Source: Providencia stuartii
GTDB taxonomy: Bacteria > Pseudomonadota > Gammaproteobacteria > Enterobacterales > Enterobacteriaceae
Length of the DNA stretch: 64,000 nucleotides
Assembly: GCA_900455155.1 (NCBI GenBank)
Contig: UGUC01000003.1
Location: 1-64,000, forward strand
Direction: 5' to 3'
Numbering within the stretch: position 1 is the first letter of the stretch; each line of letters begins with the position of its first letter. A program made the translations under genes and the position numbers. A model generated the notes under the pieces. That model was not told the origin of the DNA. It searched no databases and worked only from the letters and a program-made list of their open reading frames with translations. This document shows positions 52,460 through 60,993 of the stretch, one piece after another.

Positions 52460-53082
52460 TGACTATTGAACCTCGCTTCTTATAGTATCGTGTCTAACTG
52501 TCTCCCTTCCCCCCTACATTTAAGTTTTCGAATGAGTTACCTCGATACTTATACTCAAATTTCAGGTCGGATTTAAACCGACTGCTACCTCATTACAAGG
52601 CTACATTGGGTACTATGGAGCCTCCGTCACCATATTGGTTGTTTATATCAAACCAACTTAGGTGATCCCGCATTTCTTTATAAATAAGATACGTCCCACT
52701 TAGGTTCCACTTACGTCCAATTACCACTCTCACCGAGCAGGTGCCAAGATTGTTGGATACGACAGCCTTCTAACAATAATTATCGTAAATCTTGGTATGA
52801 CTCCTGAACTATCGTGAATCAAAGATATCCCGAAACCCACTATGGACTATGATTCAACCAATCAGGTTTAACCATATGGGACTTGCAATGACTGGCGCAA
52901 AGTAGATAGTTTCCCCGCCACCAGCCTTTTGACCTAACATGCTGCACTCCCCTCCCTCTTTCGAGATTCAAGTCTATTACTAGACAAGGATAAGTTAGGC
53001 TTGCAATAGGCTTTCCAACAGCCTATACTTGCGACATAAAATATAGCCGTAAGCGATTGATTTATAAAGCAAAACGGCGCAC

Positions 53083-53599
53083 TCAGAACGGAATATCGTC
53101 ATCGAAGTCCATTGGTGGTTCGCTGCTTTGTGGCGCAGGTGCTGGTGAACGCGCTGGGGCGCCGCCGCCACTGAATTGCTGAGCCGCTGGTTGCTGAGGC
53201 TGACCCCAACCGCTTTGACCACCTTGGCTTTTGGCCTGATGATTCGCCGCCACGACCGCCTAACATTTGCATTGAGCCACCGATGTTAACCACAACTTCA
53301 GTGGTGTAACGGTCTTGACCACTTTGGTCTTGCCATTTGCGAGTCTGCAAAGAACCTTCAATATAGACTTGAGAACCTTTTTTCAGATATTCACCAGCAA
53401 CTTCAGCTAATTTGCCGAAAATCACGACACGATGCCATTCTGTTTTCTCACGCATTTCACCAGTTTGCTTATCGCGCCAGCTTTCAGAAGTTGCCAGAGT
53501 CAGGTTTGCAACAGCACCACCGTTAGGCATGTAACGGATTTCAGGATCTTGCCCTAAGTTACCGATAAGAATTACTTTATTTACGCCTCTGCTGGCCAT
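53083..53599 (-). pseudogene. ssb: Single-stranded DNA-binding protein SSB, one frameshift before the C-terminal tail
   Basis: SSB coats single-stranded DNA and recruits replication and repair proteins through its acidic tip. The OB fold ([28 protein letters not shown] to [17 protein letters not shown]) is intact. An extra base in the four-T run 53229-53232 then shifts the frame. In the corrected frame the Gln/Pro-rich linker ([17 protein letters not shown]) leads to the universal tip MDFDDDIPF and a TGA at 53083-53085. Because this tip is essential in E. coli, the indel is almost certainly a sequence error. The gene is divergent from uvrA, as in E. coli. Confidence 0.93.
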
Positions 53600-53906
53600 T
53601 TAAACACTCCTGATCCATTAAATTTAATCTCTGTATTAGTCGTGAAGTTTAGCACGACCAACCCATAATGCATACGAATTGCATACTAAAATAGATGTAG
53701 CTTGCTCAAGTTGCGAGCAGCTTTGAAAATTTAAATTGTATCGTTCTTGAAGGTTCACAAACTGACAACCTGAATAATTTACTGTGCAGCTACGCGATAC
53801 ATTAATAATTCGACAATACAAACACCAGCCTTGTTCAGTGCGAATGAATATAATCAACAACGCGACAACTCAAGATCACATGATTATAATCTGTTTTTTA
53901 ATAAAA

Positions 53907-53926
53907 CACTGTATATTCATTCAGTC
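53907..53926. promoter_or_regulatory. LexA (SOS) box between ssb and uvrA
   Basis: CTG-N10-CAG is present as CTGTATATTCATTCAG at 53909-53924, the core I recall for the E. coli uvrA SOS box. It lies 65 bp upstream of uvrA, so uvrA, and possibly one ssb promoter, is DNA-damage inducible. No other feature stands out in the remaining 53600-53988 spacer. Confidence 0.88.
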
Positions 53927-53988
53927 TGAATTGTGCGATAATGATTCACTTATGATTGTTCACTATCAAATCATCCGGGAAGTGGTAA

Positions 53989-56823
53989 ATGGATAATATC
54001 GAAGTACGCGGTGCCCGCACTCATAATCTGAAAAACATCAATCTCATCATCCCCCGAGACAAACTGATAGTTATTACGGGGTTGTCAGGTTCAGGGAAAT
54101 CATCATTAGCTTTTGACACACTCTATGCAGAAGGTCAACGGCGCTATGTAGAGTCCTTATCCGCCTATGCAAGGCAATTTCTCTCATTGATGGAGAAACC
54201 GGATGTTGATCATATAGAAGGGTTATCACCCGCTATTTCGATTGAACAAAAATCCACCTCTCATAACCCAAGGTCAACGGTGGGCACAATCACCGAAATC
54301 CATGACTACTTACGTTTATTATTTGCCCGTGTAGGTGAACCACGCTGCCCAGATCACGATATTCCGCTAGCGGCTCAAACCGTGAGTCAAATGGTCGATA
54401 ACGTGCTAGCACAGCCTGTTGATCGTCGCATGATGTTATTAGCCCCTGTCGTGAAAGACCGTAAAGGTGAACATGTCAAATTGTTAGATAACTTGGCCTC
54501 TCAGGGCTATATTCGTGCACGTATCGACGGTGAAGTGTGTGATCTGTCCGATCCTCCAACGTTGGAGTTACAAAAGAAGCATACCATTGAAGTTGTGGTT
54601 GACCGCTTTAAGATCCGTGATGATATCGCACAGCGCCTCGCTGAATCTTTCGAAACCGCTCTTGAGCTATCCGGCGGTACCGCGATTGTTGCCGATATGG
54701 ATGATCCCAACGCAGAAGAGCTAGTGTTTTCAGCCAATTTTGCCTGCTCGGTATGCGGCTATAGCATGGTGGAATTAGAGCCTCGCTTATTCTCCTTTAA
54801 TAACCCCGCCGGGGCATGTCCGAGCTGTGATGGCCTTGGTGTTCAACAATTTTTTGATCCTGAAAGGGTGATCCAAAATACCGAGATATCACTCGCAGGT
54901 GGGGCTATTCGCGGCTGGGATCGCCGGAACTTCTACTACTTCCAAATGCTGCAATCCCTTGCTGAACATTATAAATTTGATGTTGAAGCCCCTTATGATT
55001 CTCTGAGTCCTTCCATTCAGAAAATTATTCTGTACGGCTCAGGTAAAGAGACGATTGAGTTCAAATATCGTAATGATCGCGGCGATATTACGGTTCGTCA
55101 CCACCCTTTTGAAGGGGTGCTCAATAACATGGAACGCCGCTATAAAGAAACGGAATCAACGGCGGTACGGGAAGAACTCGCCAAATACATTAGCAATCGC
55201 CCTTGCGTGACATGTCACGGAACACGTTTACGTAAAGAGGCACGTTTTGTTTTTGTCGAAAATACCACGTTGCCTGAAATTGCTGACTACAGTATTGGTC
55301 ATGCGATGGCGTTTTTCCAAAATCTTAAACTCAGCGGGCAACGGGCAAAAATTGCAGAAAAAGTCCTTAAAGAAATTAGTGACCGATTAAAATTTTTGGT
55401 AAATGTTGGTCTTAATTACTTAACGCTTTCTCGTTCGGCAGATACTTTATCGGGCGGTGAGGCGCAACGTATCCGTCTCGCTAGCCAAATTGGTGCAGGC
55501 CTTGTCGGGGTCATGTATGTTCTGGATGAACCGTCGATCGGTCTCCATCAACGCGATAATGATCGCTTGTTGGAAACCCTCATTCATCTACGCAATCTAG
55601 GTAATACCGTTATTGTGGTAGAGCACGATGAAGATGCTATTCGCGCCGCAGATCATATCATTGATATTGGTCCGGGGGCTGGCGTCCATGGTGGTCAAAT
55701 CGTTGCACAAGGTACCTTAGAAGATATCGTCGCCAATACAGACTCTTTAACAGGCAAGTTCCTAAGTGGCGAGCGGCGCATTGATATCCCTAAAAAACGG
55801 GTTCCCGTCAATAAAGACAAGATGCTCAAACTGTTTGGCGCTAAAGGGAATAACCTGAAAAATGTGACCTTAAAACTCCCTGTTGGCCTATTTACCTGTA
55901 TCACTGGGGTGTCGGGTTCAGGGAAATCCACATTGATCAACGATACCTTATTCCCTATCGCACAACGTCAATTGAATGGTGCCACCACAATTACACCAGC
56001 ACCTTATCTTGATGTTGAAGGGCTTGAACACTTTGACAAAGTCATCGATATCGACCAAAGCCCTATCGGGCGAACGCCTCGCTCAAACCCGGCGACTTAT
56101 ACGGGGGTGTTTACACCGATTCGTGAGTTATTTGCTGGTGTACCGGAATCTCGTACTCGTGGCTACAATCCAGGTCGTTTTAGCTTTAACGTTAAAGGGG
56201 GGCGCTGTGAAGCCTGCCAAGGTGATGGTGTTATCAAAGTTGAAATGCACTTCTTACCTGACGTTTATGTGCCCTGTGATCAATGTAAAGGTAAGCGCTA
56301 TAACCGCGAAACATTAGAGATAAAATATAAAGGCAAAAGTATCCACGAAGTGCTTGATATGACTATCGAAGAGGCTCGTGATTTCTTTGACGCTGTGCCA
56401 GCACTGGCTCGTAAGCTGCAAACCTTGATGGATGTGGGGTTATCCTATATCCGCTTAGGCCAATCAGCGACGACCTTATCCGGTGGTGAAGCACAACGTG
56501 TGAAACTGGCTCGTGAGCTATCGAAACGCGGTACTGGGCAAACCATCTATATCCTTGATGAGCCAACCACTGGGCTGCATTTTGCCGATATTCAGCAGCT
56601 CTTGACGGTACTACATCAATTACGTGACCAAGGCAATACGATTGTCGTCATTGAACATAACTTAGATGTGATCAAAACCGCTGATTGGATTGTTGATTTA
56701 GGCCCTGAAGGGGGAAGTGGTGGCGGTGAAATCTTGATTTCTGGTACACCCGAAGAAGTGGCTGAATGTGAAAAATCGCATACTGCTCGTTTCTTAAAAC
56801 CCATCTTAGCACGGGGCTACTAA
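53989..56823 (+). CDS. uvrA: Excinuclease ABC subunit A, UvrA
   Basis: UvrA is the dimeric ABC-type ATPase that finds bulky DNA lesions with UvrB in nucleotide-excision repair. The 944-residue protein has two Walker A loops, [13 protein letters not shown] (about 31-43) and [13 protein letters not shown] (about 640-652). It has two zinc modules, [13 protein letters not shown]...CPSCDG and CEACQGDG...CDQCKG, and two ABC signatures ([12 protein letters not shown] and [12 protein letters not shown]), with walker B segments [13 protein letters not shown] and [13 protein letters not shown]. It is intact. Its native terminator is split by a mobile element 41 bp downstream. Confidence 0.98.
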   Translation: MDNIEVRGARTHNLKNINLIIPRDKLIVITGLSGSGKSSLAFDTLYAEGQRRYVESLSAYARQFLSLMEKPDVDHIEGLSPAISIEQKSTSHNPRSTVGTITEIHDYLRLLFARVGEPRCPDHDIPLAAQTVSQMVDNVLAQPVDRRMMLLAPVVKDRKGEHVKLLDNLASQGYIRARIDGEVCDLSDPPTLELQKKHTIEVVVDRFKIRDDIAQRLAESFETALELSGGTAIVADMDDPNAEELVFSANFACSVCGYSMVELEPRLFSFNNPAGACPSCDGLGVQQFFDPERVIQNTEISLAGGAIRGWDRRNFYYFQMLQSLAEHYKFDVEAPYDSLSPSIQKIILYGSGKETIEFKYRNDRGDITVRHHPFEGVLNNMERRYKETESTAVREELAKYISNRPCVTCHGTRLRKEARFVFVENTTLPEIADYSIGHAMAFFQNLKLSGQRAKIAEKVLKEISDRLKFLVNVGLNYLTLSRSADTLSGGEAQRIRLASQIGAGLVGVMYVLDEPSIGLHQRDNDRLLETLIHLRNLGNTVIVVEHDEDAIRAADHIIDIGPGAGVHGGQIVAQGTLEDIVANTDSLTGKFLSGERRIDIPKKRVPVNKDKMLKLFGAKGNNLKNVTLKLPVGLFTCITGVSGSGKSTLINDTLFPIAQRQLNGATTITPAPYLDVEGLEHFDKVIDIDQSPIGRTPRSNPATYTGVFTPIRELFAGVPESRTRGYNPGRFSFNVKGGRCEACQGDGVIKVEMHFLPDVYVPCDQCKGKRYNRETLEIKYKGKSIHEVLDMTIEEARDFFDAVPALARKLQTLMDVGLSYIRLGQSATTLSGGEAQRVKLARELSKRGTGQTIYILDEPTTGLHFADIQQLLTVLHQLRDQGNTIVVIEHNLDVIKTADWIVDLGPEGGSGGGEILISGTPEEVAECEKSHTARFLKPILARGY

Positions 56824-56856
56824 CCACAAGCGTGACAGCGCCTTATTTTGAAATCG

Positions 56857-56875
56857 AAAAACGCGGGCAAAACCC
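56857..56875 (+). terminator. Left half of the uvrA/tyrB terminator, split by an IS4-family unit
   Basis: AAAAACGCGGGCAAAACCC here and GGGCAAAACCCGCGTTTTTT at 59691-59710 share the 11 bp GGGCAAAACCC. Joined through one copy, they give a classical terminator: stem AAAAACGCGGG/CCCGCGTTTTT with a CAAAA loop. Insertion has separated the arms. Confidence 0.85.
56865..56875. repeat. Left 11-bp target-site duplication
   Basis: GGGCAAAACCC directly abuts the left inverted repeat at 56876. The same 11 bp follow the right end at 59691-59701. Eleven-bp duplications are typical of IS4. Confidence 0.88.
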
Positions 56876-56933
56876 TAATGCCGATCAGTCAGTTAAGAAC
56901 TCAATAATAGGTTGAACGATCCTACAGTGCTGT

Positions 56934-56970
56934 AAAAATCCGTAATCATCCCAAGATTACGGATTTTTTT
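56934..56970. terminator. Terminator inside the IS, just before the transposase start
   Basis: AAAAATCCGTAATC (56934-56947) pairs with GATTACGGATTTTT (56955-56968), 14 bp, with T7 abutting the transposase ATG at 56971. It would block read-through from uvrA into the transposase and now may also act as the uvrA terminator. Confidence 0.88.
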
Positions 56971-57339
56971 ATGTTACTTAGTCAAGTTCTCAAGACTGTT
57001 CAGGCTTTCTCGCCAAAATAATTTACAGCCCTTTCTGAGCTCCTTTCCGCTGAACTCATTGACGAATGTCTCGTGGATACTGGAGTTGTTACAATAAGAA
57101 AACACCGTCTTCCGATGGGAATGATGGTATGGGCTGTAATGGGAATCTCTCTTTTTCGTTCTCTTTCCATGGCTCAAGTCTAAGCCTACTTCCCGCAGTA
57201 GCTCCGGGGAAAATACCGAAATTCATCAATGATGATATTGGTTATGGTTGGAAGTTTTGTACTACCTAGTAGGCGACAAAAGCATTACCCTCGAGCAGTA
57301 AAGAAAAAGCCGCAACGGTATCCGTTACGGCGATATTAA
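56971..57339 (+). pseudogene. IS4-family transposase remnant (left copy)
   Basis: The N-terminal part reads MLLSQVLKTVQAFSPK, an in-frame TAA, then ELIDECLVDTGVVTIRKHRLPMGMMVWAVMGISLFRS. This matches the IS4 N-terminal domain (ESGTVTLRKRRLPLEMMVW in E. coli IS4). After the deletion the C-terminal end follows in other frames: SAVAPGKIPKFIN-like, then AVKKKPQRYPLRRY and a TAA at 57339. The DDE residues are in the missing part. Confidence 0.82.
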
Positions 57340-57397
57340 TGACTTAACTGACAAGCATTACGGGCTAACCCCGGCTTTCTTTAATAAGGGGGTTCCA

Positions 57398-57736
57398 ATG
57401 AAAGGCCAAGCAAAGAAAGGAGAGGAATTAGGCGTCAATGGCGAGTATTACAAAGGTGGTCAATTTATGCCGAGGAGTGCCAGTACCGTTAAAGGCGAGC
57501 ACTGTTCAACGAGTCGTAAAACGGGAAAGAAACGACATGTGCTGATCGAACCTGGCATTCTCGTCGAAGTTAACCATGACGAAAACGCCATTTTTGCACG
57601 TATCAGTGCATTCGTTGCTGTTGAGAACGGTTTTATGCGCCAGACCGCCAGTGCGCATACGGTCGCCTATTATGGTTTGGAAACGTCCTTGCCAGATCTT
57701 ATCCACCGTTATAATGCAGGTGAACGGTATTGTTGA
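57398..57736 (+). CDS. Uncharacterised 112-residue protein, carried by the IS unit
   Basis: A small basic protein starting after AAGGGGG, with YYKGGQFMPRSASTVKGE and RKTGKKRHVLIEPGILVE in the first half and FVAVENGFMRQTASAHTVAYYGLETSLPDLIHRYNAGERY in the second. I do not recognise a function. The second half is duplicated in diverged form at 58367-58498, beyond parDE. Similar KGGQF proteins are, as far as I recall, found among accessory and plasmid genes. No transmembrane or signal segment is apparent. Confidence 0.6.
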   Translation: MKGQAKKGEELGVNGEYYKGGQFMPRSASTVKGEHCSTSRKTGKKRHVLIEPGILVEVNHDENAIFARISAFVAVENGFMRQTASAHTVAYYGLETSLPDLIHRYNAGERYC

Positions 57737-57814
57737 TTGTTCGATATTGATAAAAATAAGAACGGGTTTATACTAATAGTTAATAATAGTTGGTAACTAG
57801 TAGGGATTTTAACC

Positions 57815-58078
57815 ATGTCAACGAGTGTAGCTTTAAGCCCTTACTTTGAGGAATTTATCCAAAGTCAGATTAAGAGCGGGCGATATAATAATACAAGTGA
57901 AGTGATCCGTGCAGGACTTCGCGCTTTAGAAGAGCAGGAAAATCAATTAAAACTTGCCGCACTTCAAACGGCAATAGTTGACGGTATTAATAGCGGTGAA
58001 AGTAAAGATGCGAGCGCGGTATTTAGCCGTTTATCAAGTAAGTATGCCACATTGGCTGAGGATAACGGTAGCAAATGA
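57815..58078 (+). CDS. parD: ParD-type antitoxin (ribbon-helix-helix)
   Basis: The 87-residue antitoxin of a type II ParDE pair. The N-terminal ribbon-helix-helix is STSVALSPYFEEFIQSQIKSGRYNNTSEVIRAGLRALEEQE (residues 2-42), the ParD/CopG DNA-binding fold. The flexible C-terminus would wrap the toxin. The stop overlaps the parE ATG as ATGA. It is intact although its toxin is not. Confidence 0.9.
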   Translation: MSTSVALSPYFEEFIQSQIKSGRYNNTSEVIRAGLRALEEQENQLKLAALQTAIVDGINSGESKDASAVFSRLSSKYATLAEDNGSK

Positions 58079-58350
58079 AATTGGGTATATCACCGCTGGC
58101 AGTACAGGATTTAGAATCGATCGGTGACTGGATAGCAAAGGATAATCCCATTAGGGCCCTGAGTTTTATTGAAGAGCTGTATCAAAAATGAGACTCTCCG
58201 ACCCTCTATGCTGAACGCCCAGAAATTTTGCCAGGCTTGAGAAGCTGTGCTTATGGCCGATACCTGTTATTTTTCCGCGTACTGGAAGCTGAAGTACGCA
58301 TAGAGCGCATACTCCACGGCTCCAGAGATATTCCTGCGCATTTCAGTTAA
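58075..58350 (+). pseudogene. parE: ParE-family toxin with an in-frame stop
   Basis: ParE toxins poison DNA gyrase. The frame reads MKLGISPLAVQDLESIGDWIAKDNPIRALSFIEELYQK, then TGA at codon 39 (58189-58191). It continues in the same frame with DSPTLYAERPEILPGLRS, YGRYLLFFRVLEAEVRIERILHGSRDI and a TAA at 58350. The C-terminal blocks (PGLRS, YLLFF, RILHGSRD) are hallmarks of the RelE/ParE fold. Other ParE proteins often have Cys near this position, so TGC or TGT to TGA is a likely change. The 38-residue product cannot be an active toxin. Confidence 0.85.
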
Positions 58351-58366
58351 CGATATACGCGGAACA

Positions 58367-58498
58367 GTGGCTTTTCTCGTTGTGGAAAATGGGATAATGG
58401 GGAAGACTGCAAGTGAAAAGGCCATTGCCTATCATGGGCTTACTGAATCGTTACCGGACCTGATCAAACGGTTCAATGCGGTCGAACGATACCGATGA
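58367..58498 (+). pseudogene. Truncated second copy of the 112-residue protein (C-terminal part only)
   Basis: Forty-four codons starting at a GTG read VAFLVVENGIMGKTASEKA and AYHGLTESLPDLIKRF, ending NAVERYR. It is clearly paralogous to the last 45 residues of the protein at 57398-57736 (FVAVENGFMRQTASAH, YYGLETSLPDLIHRYNAGERY). The N-terminal half is absent. With parDE between the copies, this suggests a tandem or inserted arrangement that has decayed. Confidence 0.7.
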
Positions 58499-58532
58499 GG
58501 GTGACCCCTCACCAAAGCTGTCATGACAGTTG

Positions 58533-58799
58533 CTATCTTATCTTTTTATGAATGAAAAATAACAATATTAGCAAAATAGGAGTGCCAAAAATAACATAAG
58601 CCATTGCAGTGTCATGATTCATTCGCAAACTCTCTACGAAAGCGCGCCAAACGGTAACTGGATCATCATTACCTATCACTGTGTAGTTGTATGTAAAGCT
58701 TGAACTAAACCCGAATTCAAAAATGCCCAAGCCTAAATAAAATAATAAAACCAACAAAATAGTCAAAAACCATCTTAAAAACGTTCTATTTATCATAAG
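58533..58799 (-). CDS. Uncharacterised small membrane protein
   Basis: From the ATG at 58799 an 88-residue protein is read, with two hydrophobic segments: FLRWFLTILLVLLFYLGLGIF near the N-terminus and AMAYVIFGTPILLILLFFIHKK at the C-terminus. The loop contains YTVIGNDDPVTVWRAFVESLRMN. The frame is open to 58838, but this start overlaps the upstream gene end by 14 bp, as in an operon. No family is recognised. It may be a partner (for example an immunity-like or accessory membrane protein) of the truncated gene before it; that is only inference. Confidence 0.5.
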   Translation of the reverse strand, partial: LMINRTFLRWFLTILLVLLFYLGLGIFEFGFSSSFTYNYTVIGNDDPVTVWRAFVESLRMNHDTAMAYVIFGTPILLILLFFIHKKIR

Positions 58800-59130
58800 T
58801 GCTACCCAAGACATCGCCACCCATTTCACCACCATCAAAACTTGTTGCCTCTCCGCCTATTTTCGCTGACGATGTGGCAAATTCAAAAAATAGAATCATA
58901 GTCCCTTTATCTGATGGCGTGAGATTGTCGATATTTGGATACTGTTTATGGAAATCACTTGTGACTTCAATGACATCAAACTTATTAAAATTATCCTTCT
59001 TACCATCCAAATAATTCAGGAATGAAACAGGCACCGTGAACGCCTCTTCTCGTTCGATCGGATACTGCGTTCTCATTGGTGTATAACTCTCTTCAAATAT
59101 CCCTGTGCCAGATTGCTTTAACCCTTTTAC
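58786..59130 (-). pseudogene. Uncharacterised gene truncated at its 5' end by the IS4-family copy
   Basis: The frame ends SFDGGEMGGDVLGSTYDK at 58786. It can be followed back through PVSFLNYLDGKKDNFNKFDVIEVTSDFHKQY and GTGIFEESYTPMRTQYPIERE to about 59130. Upstream of that the same frame runs antisense through transposase sequence, so the apparent start at 59202 is an artefact of the junction. The N-terminus of the original protein is missing. I recognise no family. It overlaps the small membrane protein gene. Confidence 0.55.
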
Positions 59131-59690
59131 ACCCCAAGCACGCAAAAAGTGGGCTAACTCCCCAATAACATTGAGAGCCCGATTGATAACAAAAAATATC
59201 AATGGAAAGGGTGTTCAGATATTAACATCAATGAGTGAGCCACTTCGATACCCCAAAGCCGATATTGCAGACCTTTATAGGCATCGTTGGGAAATAGAGC
59301 ATGGCTTCAGGGAAATGAAGCAGCATATGTTGAATAATGAACTCACATTGAGGGAGCAAAAAGCCAGCATTGGTAAATCAAGAACTATGGGGGAATAGTA
59401 CTCGCGTATAACTTACTGCGATTTATGATGGCACAGATGGCATACAGCCTGAAAGATACAGAACCGTATCAGATGGGATTTAAACAAACTGCACTATACC
59501 TGAGTACTCAACTAAGCCTACTTTCCGCAGTAGCTCCGGGGAAAATACCGAAATTCATCAATGAGATATTGACTATGGTTGGAAGTTTTGTACTACCTAG
59601 TAGGCGACAAAGGCATTACCCCGAGCAGTAAAGAAAAAGCCGCAACGGTATCCGTTACGGCGATATTAATGACTTAACTGGCAAGCATTA
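59123..59690 (+). mobile_element. 5'-truncated IS4-family element (right copy) with transposase remnant
   Basis: Starting at about 59123 the plus strand reads the IS4 C-terminal half: ARKKWANSPITLRARLI, GVQILTSMSEPLRYPKADIADLYRHRWEIEHGFREMKQHML (the Y-x2-R-x3-E-x6-K signature with the catalytic Glu), then LWGIVLAYNLLRFMMAQMAY and SAVAPGKIPKFINEILTMVGSFVLPSRRQRHYP. At least two frame breaks occur, near 59360 (A run) and 59620, where one T is missing compared with the left copy. The right inverted repeat ends CATTA at 59690. Confidence 0.82.
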
Positions 59691-59701
59691 GGGCAAAACC
59701 C
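59691..59701. repeat. Right 11-bp target-site duplication
   Basis: GGGCAAAACCC, identical to 56865-56875, followed by GCGTTTTTT, the second arm of the original uvrA/tyrB terminator. Confidence 0.88.
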
Positions 59702-59727
59702 GCGTTTTTTAATCAATAATTCACGAA

Positions 59728-60924
59728 TTATTTGCTTACAGCAGCGAACGCTTCAACAATACGTTGAACATTATGACGGTTTACACCAGCCATACAAACA
59801 CGCCCCGTACCCACTAAGTAGACAGCAAACTCATCTTTCAAACGCGCAACCTGCTCTTTCGAGAAGCCTGTGTAACTAAACATACCGCGTTGTTTTAACA
59901 GATGGTCAAAGTTTTTTTCTGGTAGTGCTTTTTTCAGTTCATCCACCAGAACAGTACGCATTTCTAAAATACGTACGCGCATCTCTTCAACTTCCTTCAA
60001 CCATTGTGCTTTCTGTTCACTGTTTGTGAGAACTTGCGCCACAATTTTAGCCCCATTTGACGGTGGGCTTGAGTATAGGCGACGTACCCCTGCTTTTAAT
60101 TGGCCTAATACGCGGTCACGTTCTTCTTGGCTTTCACAAATAACTGACAAACCACCAGCACGTTCACCATAGATACCAAAAATTTTAGAGAATGAATTAC
60201 TCACAAACACAGGCAAGCCTGCTTTTACCATCGCACGGATAGCATAAGCATCTTCTTCAATACCTTCCGCAAATCCTTGATATGCAATATCCAAGAATGG
60301 GATCAGTTTTTGTGCCTTAGCCACTTTAGTCACTTCATCCCACTGCTCTGGCGTGAGATCTGAACCGGTTGGGTTATGGCAGCAAGGGTGCATTAAAATG
60401 ATGCTATTTTCTGGCAATGTCTTAAATGTTGCCAGCATTTCAGCAAATTTTACCCCTTTGCTCTTTTCATCAAAGTAAGGGTAATAGTGAACTTTAGTAC
60501 CTGCTCCAGAGAAAATTGATGCATGGTTTTCCCATGTAGGGTCACTGCACCACACCTCTGATTTAGGGAAGTAATGGTTGAGGAAATCCGCACCCAATTT
60601 TAGTGCCCCTGAACCACCGATAGTTTGTACTGTCGCGATACGTTCTTGCGCAATAAGAGGACAATCAGCACCGAAGAGTAATTTTTGGATCTCTAGGCGA
60701 TAATCTTTGAGACCTTCCATCGGTAAATACAGTGACGCGCTTGCTGGTAACTTGTTTAATTCCGCTTTCGCATGACCAACAGTTTTCAGCTCAGGTGTTT
60801 TACCTTCCCCATCATAGTATAAGCCGATACTCAGGTTGATCTTGTTTTCACGAGTATCTTTATTAAATTCATCCATCAGCGATAAGATCGGATCGCCCGG
60901 GTAAGAATCAACATGTTGGTACAC
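59728..60924 (-). CDS. tyrB: Aromatic amino acid aminotransferase TyrB
   Basis: TyrB makes phenylalanine and tyrosine (and contributes to leucine) by transamination with glutamate. The 398-residue fold type I PLP enzyme has the PLP lysine in [38 protein letters not shown], and the substrate-binding Arg in [31 protein letters not shown] favours TyrB over AspC. The neighbours alr and dnaB give the same order as E. coli. Its downstream terminator has been split by the IS unit, so its message may read into that unit. Confidence 0.93.
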   Translation of the reverse strand: MYQHVDSYPGDPILSLMDEFNKDTRENKINLSIGLYYDGEGKTPELKTVGHAKAELNKLPASASLYLPMEGLKDYRLEIQKLLFGADCPLIAQERIATVQTIGGSGALKLGADFLNHYFPKSEVWCSDPTWENHASIFSGAGTKVHYYPYFDEKSKGVKFAEMLATFKTLPENSIILMHPCCHNPTGSDLTPEQWDEVTKVAKAQKLIPFLDIAYQGFAEGIEEDAYAIRAMVKAGLPVFVSNSFSKIFGIYGERAGGLSVICESQEERDRVLGQLKAGVRRLYSSPPSNGAKIVAQVLTNSEQKAQWLKEVEEMRVRILEMRTVLVDELKKALPEKNFDHLLKQRGMFSYTGFSKEQVARLKDEFAVYLVGTGRVCMAGVNRHNVQRIVEAFAAVSK

Positions 60925-60993
60925 AGTACATCTCCATAATCAGATAAAAATAATATTTTTTTGTTTCGTCTTTTGAAAATAACCCTTTGTTTG

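Larger units (their letters stand above)
50470..52947 (-). mobile_element. Group II intron with reverse transcriptase (boundaries approximate)
   Basis: A retroelement of about 2.4-2.5 kb on the minus strand. The probable 5' end is GTGCAGC at 52947, a GUGYG-like start. About 490 bp of structured leader (domains I-III) follow, then the maturase gene and domain V at 50569-50536. The 3' end after domain VI lies between about 50515 and 50465 and cannot be fixed by eye. No target duplication is expected for this class. It is inserted about 135 bp downstream of ssb in an intergenic region, so it breaks no recognisable gene. The maturase reads without frameshift, so the element may still be mobile. 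Confidence 0.8.
56876..57360 (+). mobile_element. Internally deleted IS4-family element (left copy)
   Basis: This 485-bp copy keeps both inverted repeats: TAATGCCGATCAGTCAGTTAAG at the left and CTTAACTGACAAGCATTA at the right. Between them are a protective terminator, an N-terminal transposase fragment and the C-terminal end. The middle of about 1 kb is lost at about 57180, where GCTCAAGTC joins TAAGCCTAC. Such a two-ended deletion derivative could be moved by a transposase in trans. Its right flank (CGGGCTAACCCCG) is also a GC-rich hairpin. Confidence 0.82.
56876..59690. mobile_element. Composite IS4-family-bounded unit, 2.8 kb, carrying parD and remnants
   Basis: The unit is bounded by TAATGCCGATCAG (left) and CATTA (right, complement TAATGCTTGCCAGTTAAG), inverted repeats of IS4 type, and flanked by the 11-bp duplication GGGCAAAACCC. 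Inside are a deleted IS copy on the left, cargo (57361 to about 59122), and a 5'-truncated IS copy on the right. Both IS copies have the same orientation and share about 180 nearly identical bp at their right ends. It looks as if the unit transposed as a whole, or arose by IS-mediated recombination with another molecule. No functional transposase remains. Confidence 0.82.

Noticed and set aside
56971-57339. Functional transposase in the left IS copy
   Set aside because: An early in-frame stop, a deletion of the DDE region and frame changes leave no active enzyme.
58786-59202. A complete 138-residue protein starting at 59202
   Set aside because: Its first 24 codons are antisense to IS4 transposase sequence, so the start is created by the insertion junction; only the part up to about 59130 is native.
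56876-59690. Genomic island or prophage with attachment site
   Set aside because: The flanks are an 11-bp IS-type target duplication and IS4 inverted repeats; no integrase, tRNA or phage genes are present.
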